A DNA stretch of 64,000 nt from the NCBI GenBank assembly GCA_028751875.1, contig CM054159.1, forward strand, positions 5,805,079 to 5,869,078. The letters are read 5' to 3'. Source of the DNA: Rapana venosa (Eukaryota; Mollusca; Gastropoda; Neogastropoda; Muricidae). Within the stretch, counting starts at the first letter, position 1, and each line of letters opens with the position of its first letter. A program made the position numbers and the translations under genes. The notes beneath the pieces are model-generated. The model ran no database searches and was not told where the DNA came from. It saw nothing but the letters and a program-made list of their open reading frames with translations. This document shows, in pieces, positions 56,011 through 64,000 of the stretch.

Positions 56011-56871
56011 TTTTATCCCCCCTTTCCCTTCCACAAAAGGCCAGGGCCCCCCGGTATTCATGCACAGGAATTAGAATACCTTTAAAAAAGGGGGTTTCTT
56101 TTTTTTATACCCCCGCACCAAGGGGTTACCAGCGGGGGAAAAGGGAATGGTTTGAACTTCCCTTTTATTTCGGATGGCAAAGTGACGGGGTATATTCGGA
56201 AATGGGAAAAAAAGGATTGAAAAAAGTTAGGTTAGGTTAACGAGGAGGGGGTTGGGAGAGAAAAAAGGAGGGGGAAGGACAGAAGGGAAAGGGTGGAAAA
56301 TTTTTTAACAGGAAAAAGATGAAGAAGAGAAAGGGGGAGGTGGGGAAAGGGGGGGGGAAGAGAGGGGGGAAGAGAGAGGGGGAAAGAAGTGGGGAAAAAA
56401 AAAGAAAGAAGAGAAAAGAAAAAAAAAGGGAAAAGGGGGAACAGGGGCGAGGTCCCCGACGGGGAAAGGGCAAAATTTTTTAAATTGAATTGTGCATTGC
56501 AAAAAATTTGATTTAAATCCGGGCAGCATCTGCAGTGGATGAAGACGGCAGTCACCAACAAAACACCCTCTCCCCATGAGTTCCCTTTTTTCTCCCGGGA
56601 TGCCTTTTAAACTGAATTATTCAAAACTCCGATGCTTATCAACCATAAAAAAAAAAAATAAGGAAAGAGTTTTAGTGGAATTTAAAAAATTAAAAAACTT
56701 TCCTCTTCAAAATTTTAAAGTTTTATTGCTCTATGCAAATAAGACACTTTTTTAATTTTGTCGGACCTCGCGAGTTTTGCCCAGGTGAGATAGCATGGAG
56801 CCTGTAAATTGGGCCCGGGGGCCCCATGGTGCTGAACGGTCAGGGGCCATCATAGTTATCATCACTGTCGG
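56011..56871. other. Unassigned low-quality DNA
   Basis: Includes a purine-rich block at 56240-56450. No gene recognised. Confidence 0.5.
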
Positions 56872-57790
56872 CCGTATTGTATTGTATTGTATTGTATTGG
56901 GTTTTGTTTTTGCTTTTGTGTTGTGTTGTTTTGTGTTGTGTTGATTGTATTGTACTGTATTGTGTTGTGTTGTTTGTTTTGTGTTGTATTGTGTTGTATT
57001 ATTTGTGTTGTGTTTATTGTATTGTTTTGGGGTTTTTTTTTTTTATTCTTTTATATCGGGAAAGGGAATAAAGCACTTATGTGCTTTTTTATTTTTTAAC
57101 CCAGTCCTCGTGGTATGGGGTTTTGTAAATTTTTTCATCTGTTCCCACCGGCACACAAGGGCCCTTTTTACAAAAAAGCGGAACAGGATTTCAAGTGTGG
57201 AAAGTGGTCTGCGTGCGTTCGACAGGGGCCTGGTTTATAGTCTCACCGGACTATAAATCCGGATGTTGCTGCCTGTATTGTATTTTTGTTTTGTGTGTAT
57301 TTTTTGTATTGTATTGGTTGTATTGTATTTATTTTGGGGGTATTGGTTTTGTTGTGTTGGGTTGTAAAGCGCTTATAATAATATGTTGTATTGTATTTGG
57401 GTGTAATTATGTATTGTTTTACTGTTTTGTGTTGTATTGTGATCCCTGTTTGTATTGTTTGTATTGGGTTTTTATTGAAAGTGTTGTGTTTAGGTGTTGA
57501 TTGTATTTTTACTGCGTTGTTTTGTGTTGCATTGTGTTGTTTGTACTGCATTGTGTTTGTTTAATTGTGTTGAAACGATTTGTGTGTATTGTTTGCATTG
57601 ATTGTTTGGTTCTTGTACTGTATTGCTTTTGTGATATTGTGTAGGGCGTGCTGTGTTTCGTATACTGTGTGGGTGTTCTTTTCGTGATATTTGTTTATGT
57701 TGACTTTTCTTATGTATGCATTGTGGCCGATTGAAGTTCTTGTCCCCGACATAATGATTTGTATTGTACTGTATTGTGTACCGCTTTAAA
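56872..57790. repeat. TATTG/TGTTG pentanucleotide array containing a SINE
   Basis: TGTATTGTATTGTATTG-type sequence at 56872-57040 and 57260-57790, the complement of the CAATA arrays at 37190 and 38756. It is split by the SINE at 57041-57250. Confidence 0.8.
57041..57250 (-). mobile_element. SINE family A within the TATTG array
   Basis: TTCTTTTATATCGGGAAAGG, CTGTTCCCACCGGCACACAA and GGCCTGGTTTATAGTCTCAC. Confidence 0.8.
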
Positions 57791-57894
57791 CCCGGCAAAA
57801 TTCTCTGCGTAGAAATTTGGGCTATTTCCCCCGGGGAGAGCGGCCCCACAAAAAGCAGCTCACCTTTTTTTTTCCCTTTTTCCTGTTGCATTGT

Positions 57895-58135
57895 TCAGAG
57901 GGGTTTTTTCTACAGATTTTGCAGAGACAAATCTCTGGTTGCCGCGGTTTTTTACGTGCGCTATTTTTGGGGTTTAACCCCAGGGACCTGTTTTTCGTCT
58001 CATCGAAAGGGGCTAACACCCCGCCACCCCTCCGGTCTAGTGGAGGGGTGAAAAGCTTCGGGCGCAAAGGGGTCGAACCACACAGACTTGAAAAACCCGG
58101 ATTTTCAAATTTTTGGGTGGTGCGTTACCTCTGAC
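57895..58135 (-). mobile_element. Possible SINE head and core, degraded
   Basis: GACCTGTTTTTCGTCTCATC with GAAAGGGGC resembles a family A core in reverse, and GGGGTCGAACCACAC could be a decayed B box. Weak. Confidence 0.3.
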
Positions 58136-58334
58136 CACGTCCCCCAGTATGTTGTGTGAAAGCTGTGTGGAAATGCCGTTTTAATCCCGATGCCCGCCAT
58201 TATTTTTGCAGCGAGATTGGCTTCATTGAAAACAAAGTCCGGTCCCTTTTAGCACCCTAGATTAAAAGAGGGACGGGGAAAAAAGCAGCGCTTAAAATCA
58301 GAATAGTTGCATTTGTGTTGAAGGGTCAGGGGTA

Positions 58335-58860
58335 TACGTTTCCTTTAAAATCAGTACCTCTATAAGGTCTATAAAATACCCTCTACATACCATAAGATCA
58401 GTACCCTCCTTTAAGGTACTTTGTACCCATACATACCCAAAGACGTACCTCCTTAAGGGTTAAGTACCCCTTCTACCCATAAAAATCCCTACCCTCCCTT
58501 TTGGTTTATCAACCCCCATACTCCCTTTAAAAACGTACCCTCCTTAAGGATCTCAGTACCCTAACTACCATTAAGTCATACCTCCTATAAAGGGCTAATC
58601 AGTACCCTCTATGTACCTTTTAAAATCGTACCCTCCTATAAGGTATAAGTACCCTATGTACCTTTTAAAATCAGTGCCCCCCTATAAAAATAATAATAAT
58701 AATAATATATGGAATTTATATATAAGGTTCTATAAGTACCCTAAATCTATAAGCGTACCCCCCAATTAAAGGGACTATCAGTATCCTATAAAACCCATAA
58801 ATCGTGGCCCCTTTTTAAAGGGACTGTCAGTACCCCAATTGTACCTACAGATCGTGCATC
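58335..58860. repeat. About 49-bp minisatellite with an (AAT)n insertion
   Basis: Units of ATCAGTACCCTCCTATAAGG plus CTATCAGTACCCTCTATGTACC-like sequence, about ten degenerate copies. At 58687-58722 it is interrupted by (AAT)n and ATATGGAATTTATATA, the LINE C 3' end. Confidence 0.75.
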
Positions 58861-59214
58861 GCGCCCCTTGGGGTTTTCACGTTCTTGATTAGACCATTGA
58901 CGTGGGGGCAACAGCAAAGTGAGAGGCTTTTTATGACTTGGCTTTTTTTCCCCCTCTGGATTACTTTACGCTTGTCTTTTGTGATTTACTATGACTTTGA
59001 CTAGGGGGGCTTTTTACTTGCAAAGTCCTTATGTGCTGCAGCCCTGGGGGCTGTTGGTTTGGGAACATCTCCCAAAGTGACGCCAGAAATTTATATCCGC
59101 ATGAGTCGTGTGTAAGTTCAAGATTTTATTTAAAGAAAAAACCCCAAGGGGTACATGAAGTAGAAATTCACAAAGGGGATAGAGTGCTTTGAGTTTATTT
59201 ATCATTTTATCAAC
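58861..59214. other. Unassigned DNA
   Basis: No gene or repeat family recognised. Confidence 0.4.
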
Positions 59215-61870
59215 GTAACAAAATTGGGGTATTTACAATTAATAAAAATAAAAATAATAAAAAATAATAAAATATAAAAATAATAAAAAAATATAATAAT
59301 AATAAAAAATATATGGAATTTATATAGCGCGAATCTTGTAAAAAAAACAAATCGAAGGCTTGCACTCATATTTACGGCATGCAAACTCCCCTTTTAAAAA
59401 AAAAAACATTAAAAAAACAGGTCCATACAGCTGCCCCCCAAAAGCAAAACCCCACACGCAACCCAAAAAACACAAAACAAACCCCCCCAAAACCCACACA
59501 CAAACACCCACACACACCCCAAAACCCCCGGAAAAACATTAAAAGGGGGAAAAAGATGCTGTTGAAAAATTAGGGACAGATTTTTGGGGGGGAAAGTCTC
59601 AGGTAGGAAATAAGTGTGTTTTTTTGGGCGGGGGGGGTAGAGTGGTTTGATGATCTGGTGGGCCACCCAAAAGTTCAGTAGTTAAACGTGAAAGAATGAG
59701 AGATGTGACAAGCTTGGAAGTTGCACAGTGGACAGATACTTGCGAATCGCGTTATGCGGAAATTGATGTAGCAAGACTGGAGGTTGGGTGATGAATTTTT
59801 TCTAGGAGTGTGTTGTCAAGAAACACTCCTAAAATTTACGGGTTGGAAAAAGGAACTACTTATTCCCAAATTTATTGAAGTTTTTGGATAGAGGAAAGTT
59901 TATGTTGGGTCCCTATGAGCAGGCTTGGGTTTTTATGGCATTAAGTTGTAACTTGTTCTGAGTTTTCCCAGTTTTGAATGTCTTTGAAGGTAGTGGGAAT
60001 ATTTGTCAGGAGGGAAGGAAGTTTTCAACAGTATCACTGACTGAAGCTGAGTATTCGGCATAGAAATGATGATCAATATGGTGGTTGTTTTTTATATGTG
60101 GGTGGAGCAGTGTAGAGGAAAGAGAACGGGCCGGAAGATCCCCGCGGGATCCATTTATTTTGAAGGTTTGATTGAATTTTGTTTACAATAAATTTTTTGG
60201 AAAAAGTCTGGGGATGAAGAAAAACCAAATGGGGCTTTCCGTTAATCCAAAAAAAATATTTTGGGGGGCGAAAAGAAGAATTGAGTGATCTATGGTTCAA
60301 AAAGGGTGCGATAAGTCAAGAAGAGTGAGGAGGGAGATTTTTCCCGATCAGAAGCAAGTAGAAGGTTCTAAAGGGGACTAGGGTGGGTTTTGGTGCGTGG
60401 TTGGGGCGAAAAGGCAGATTTTAAAAAGTGGGGGAAGTATTTGGGAAAGAAGGTGATGTTGAGTGTTTGAGAAAAGACTTTTTTAGTACTTTTGAGAAAA
60501 GGGTAAGTTTGAGACAGGCCTATAATTCTTCGAATTTGGGGTCGAGGTGTGCTTTTTCAGTAGGTGTGATTTGCTGTTTTAAAAGTATGGAAATTTCCTG
60601 ACAAAGAGATGGTTTTTTATTTTAGTGATAATGGTACACGTTTGGAAGGGATTTTGAGAAAACGGAGCAGGTATGGGTCAAGGTCGCTTTATTTTTTTGT
60701 CATTTCTTCAGAATTGTATGATTTTTTTTACTTTGTGGATGGAGGAAAAAAGGGGTGTCAGTGAAATGGGCATCAGGAGGCGCAGGTGGAATTGAGTTGA
60801 TCCAGTCTGGAGGTTGTTTCGAATTTGTCTGAAAAGAAGGGAGAAAATTGGGGGAAGTTCAGACAGGCTGTGGGTGTTAGGCAGGTTTGTTGATTTCGGT
60901 TTTTTGACTTCCGCCATGCGTTTTTTGCCCGGGGTTTTCGCTTCGCTATCAAGATGTTTTTGGGTTTTACCCTGGGCCCAGGGTTGTCGGGGGGATGGTA
61001 GTAGGAGGTGCAGCTCACAGCGTTGGCGGAGAATAGTGTTATAGTGATCAGAGAGGTTAGTGTGGTCAGAGGTTTGTGAAAAAAGTTCGGAAACTTGTGA
61101 AAAAGAAGGGATGAAGTTTAAGGGCCTTGATTGCAACGGTAAAGTATTTCTTTTTTTCTGAAGGTTTTGGTGTTAAGATGGAAAAGAAAGGGGGGAATGA
61201 TCAGAATGAGTTCCAGAAAAAGATGTGACAAAAATTAAATAACATTGTATAGCCCGTCAAAATATGACCCGATCGTGCGTTGTTCGTTTACCAGTTTAGA
61301 GGAGAATGGGTTTGGCAGAGAAAGAGAAAGACGTTTACATCTGGAGAAGATGGTTTCGAATGGAAGTTGAAGTCCCCAAGAATTTAAGTTTAGTGGGGGA
61401 GAGGGTAGTGGGCGGGAGTGACGGAATTCTTGGTGAAATAGAGAAGATGTTAGGTTGTTTTTACAGCGGGGGAGGTGGAGGGTTTAAAGGCAGCGAAATT
61501 TAATAGAGGGGGCAGGAAAGGTTGAGACTGATTTCGCAAACTTCAACAAGATTATGAGAGAATTAAAGGTTTGGACTGAAAGAAAGGGGGAGGGTTTCCC
61601 AAGTGTTTTTGAGAATGTTTGGAAAAACCCCAACCCTCGGGGAGAGTGGGGAAAAAGGGAAATTTTTTTAAATCCAGGAGGGGTCAGTGTTTTTTTTTTT
61701 GGGGTTTCATGGCCATGGGGTTTTTTAAACCCAAGTTTCGGGGGGAGGGAAGGGTTTAAAGTCAATTTTTTTTTTCCAGAGATGAAAAAGAGTTGTAGTG
61801 GGGTTTTTCCCTTTGGATGTTATCCCAAAATTCATTAAAAAATTTTAAAATCGGGTTGCCATAAATATCT
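59215..61870 (-). pseudogene. LINE family C, longest copy (endonuclease, RT and 3' end)
   Basis: On the minus strand from right to left: Leu-Gly-Asp-Phe-Asn-Phe-His (about 61360), an endonuclease motif, with LFLCQTHSPLNW after it; the SQVSELFSQTSDHTNLSDHY linker (61030-61100); RT segments including a TLLDL region (60300-60330) and the ELNKLQLN-type region (59930-59970); then the 3' end AAATTCCATATATTTTTTAT at 59292-59320. The 59650-60070 part parallels 24360-24740. Many frameshifts; not functional as read. Confidence 0.72.
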
Positions 61871-63159
61871 TGCTCAATTTGTCAGTTGCTCGCACCCAAA
61901 TTTAAATTACCAATAATTAGCAATCCCCTTTTCCGGTTTTTTAAAGAAATTCAAAGAAAAGAAAGATACTGCAAAAAACGGGATAGTGGGTGATATTGGT
62001 GGCCCAAATTTTTATGCCCTTTTTTTGTTTGTGTTTTTCGGTCCATTTTGAATGAAATCGTATGAAAAAGGAAAAAAAAAAAATTTAAACCGCATTTTTC
62101 AATTCAATTTTTTAAATTTTCAAAGGGAGGACAAAACATGTTAACTCATATTAAAAATCCAAAACTTTGAAGTATTTAAAAAAAATTTGGGTTCCAAAAA
62201 ACAGGAGATGTTCTTCAAGTTTTTTAAAAATTATACCGAAATAAAAAGTCAAACTTTTTCAAAGAATTTTAAATGTAAACAGAAATTTAATTTTTTTTAA
62301 GAGATCTGGTTAAATGGGCATGGAAAAAATTTAAATCCCTTTTAGTTTTTGCTTTTGTTTCTTGACAAATTGGATTAACCAAAAAAATTTTCCAAAAAAA
62401 TTGGAATTGTGCCGGAAATGGGAAATTTTGAAATTTGTAAAAGGGTTTTGCAACACAAAATAATTTTCTGCGAAAAAAAAAATTTATTGATGTTATGGTG
62501 TTATTGTTATTGCAATAATCAATTCACTTTCCCCAAAAAACTATGTACCCTTTGGGGGTTAAATTTTACAAAATTTTTGACAGGGCACAAATATGTATAA
62601 CGAAATGTTACCCAAAAATAATTTTTTTAGGTGCTTTGCTTATTATTATTAAATTGTTAGGTTGGGGAAAGTTAACGGTTATCCGTTCGGAAAATTGTTT
62701 AGTTGTTAGGCCTGTTTTTGGTGGGTTTGGGGTTTTTTTCTTTTCGTTATTTTAATTTTTGGTTTCTCTTTTTATTGATTTTTGATGCTTATCAACTTTT
62801 GTTTGGAAATTTTTATACATTTTTAAAATTTTCCCTTTCGTTTTTGTTACCCCTAAGATGATGATGGCATTTTTTTAGTCCTTTAAAATGACATGCAATT
62901 CTTTAACCCAAACCAACAAAAAACCCAAATAAATTTGATTCCCTTCCTGAGTTATGACACGAAGGGGGGGAAAAAATTTGTCTGCAACCCGGATTGATTA
63001 GAAAAATTTGTTAATTTGAAATCATTAAATAGCCTAATGAGAAAAAAGGAGGGAGTTTTCATTTATTTCTGGCGCTCCCCGGCATTACAGTCGATTTCGA
63101 GCTTTTGGGCCACGGGGCTTATTTTTTTCCAAAGGATCGATGGTCAGCTCAATTGGCCC
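61871..63159. other. AT-rich low-quality DNA
   Basis: Homopolymer-expanded AT-rich sequence. No gene recognised. Confidence 0.6.
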
Positions 63160-63441
63160 CCAAAAATTTTTTTTCTCTCTACTCTTTTTTTTTTTTTTTA
63201 AAAAAAAAAATCCAAAAGAAAAGGGGGGGGGGAAAATTAAAACCCCCAAAACCCCCCCCCCCACCCACCACCACACCCCCAAAATTTTTTTTTTTTTCCC
63301 CCCCCTTCCCAAAATTTTTAATTTTTTTAAAAAAACCCCTTTTTGGGGGGGGGGTGGGTGTTTTTTTCCCCGGGGGGGGTTTTTTTCCCTTTTCTTTTTT
63401 TTCTCTCTCTCTCTCTTTCTCTCGCCCCCCTTTTTTTTCCC

Positions 63442-63507
<66 letters not shown>

Positions 63508-64000
63508 GGGGGGGGTGTGTTTTTGGGGGGGTGGGGGGGGGGGGGGTTTTTTTTTTTTTGTGTTGGTTTTTTGGGGGGGGGTTTTTTTTTTTTTTTTTTT
63601 TTTTTTGGGGTTTTTTTTTTTTTTTAAGGGGTTTGGGGGTTTTTTTTTTTTTGTTCCCCCCCAAATTTTTTCCCGGGGAAAGGTTTTTTGGGGGGGGCCC
63701 GGGGCCCCGGGGGGGTTTTTTTAAAAAAAAAGTTTTGGTGGGGGGGGGGGGGTTTTTGGGGTTTTTTGGGGGGGGGGGGGTTTGGGGGGGGGGTGTTTTT
63801 GGGGGGGTTTTTTTTGGGGGGGGTTTTTTTTTTTTTTTTTTGTTTTAAAAATTTTTTGGGAAAAAAGGGTTTTTCCCCTTTTTTTGGGGGGGTTTTTTTT
63901 TTAAATTTTTTTTTTAAAAGGGGGGCCCGGGGGGTTTTTTTTTTTTTTGGGGGGGGGGTTTTTTCCCCTTTTTTTTTTTTGGTTTTGGGGGGTTTTTTTT
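63160..64000. other. Near-pure homopolymer runs, probable sequence artefact
   Basis: Alternating runs of T, G, C and A, mostly T and G, with almost no mixed sequence. Long open frames of Phe and Gly here are artefacts of the runs. Confidence 0.85.

Noticed and set aside
63105..63848. 247-codon plus-strand frame rich in Phe and Gly
   Set aside because: It is produced by T and G homopolymer runs in a low-quality segment.

Overview
This is animal nuclear DNA. It contains two spliced genes with GT..AG introns, set in repeat-dense non-coding sequence. The conserved gene fragments and a set of tRNA-headed SINE families with sequences I associate with gastropods suggest a mollusc, probably a marine snail. 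That organism call is inference. No bacterial-type operon, CRISPR array or viral region was seen.

Genes. (1) Positions 208-9021 (+) hold the last six coding exons of a STRAD-type pseudokinase (STE20-related adaptor, partner of LKB1/STK11 and MO25/CAB39). The upstream exons lie outside the window. The encoded 228 residues run from the catalytic-loop region to a C-terminal Trp-Asn-Phe-stop. The reading phases of all six exons agree. The likely 3' UTR runs about 4.1 kb to poly(A) signals near 13.1 kb. (2) Positions 18152-19569 (+) hold a complete two-exon, 120-residue SDHAF3 (ACN9) gene, a mitochondrial LYR-family assembly factor for succinate dehydrogenase. The genes lie in tandem; nothing in the window links their functions.

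Repeats. STRAD introns hold a 1.6-kb non-autonomous DNA transposon with a 6-bp target duplication, SINEs and long TG/CT tracts. SDHAF3 lies between two near-identical SINE copies; one has a 13-bp target duplication and ends 34 bp before the start codon. From 21 to 25.5 kb lie LINE and SINE insertions nested in one another, including a SINE/LINE chimera flanked by one 14-bp duplication. A 30-bp minisatellite fills 31.3-33.1 kb. A 500-N gap is at 35803-36302.

Beyond the gap the window is almost entirely decayed LINEs (41.3-41.8, 42.9-45.0, 46.6-49.5, 59.2-61.9 kb), SINEs and minisatellites. Base quality looks clearly worse there: expanded homopolymers and many small indels, ending in a nearly pure homopolymer tract at 63.2-64 kb. 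Annotation right of the gap is less certain.

The most interesting signals are in the retroelements: one SINE body carrying two different 3' tails, SINE plus LINE-tail composites with the same junction at two loci, and the SINE/LINE chimera that landed in the catalytic-motif region of an older reverse transcriptase.
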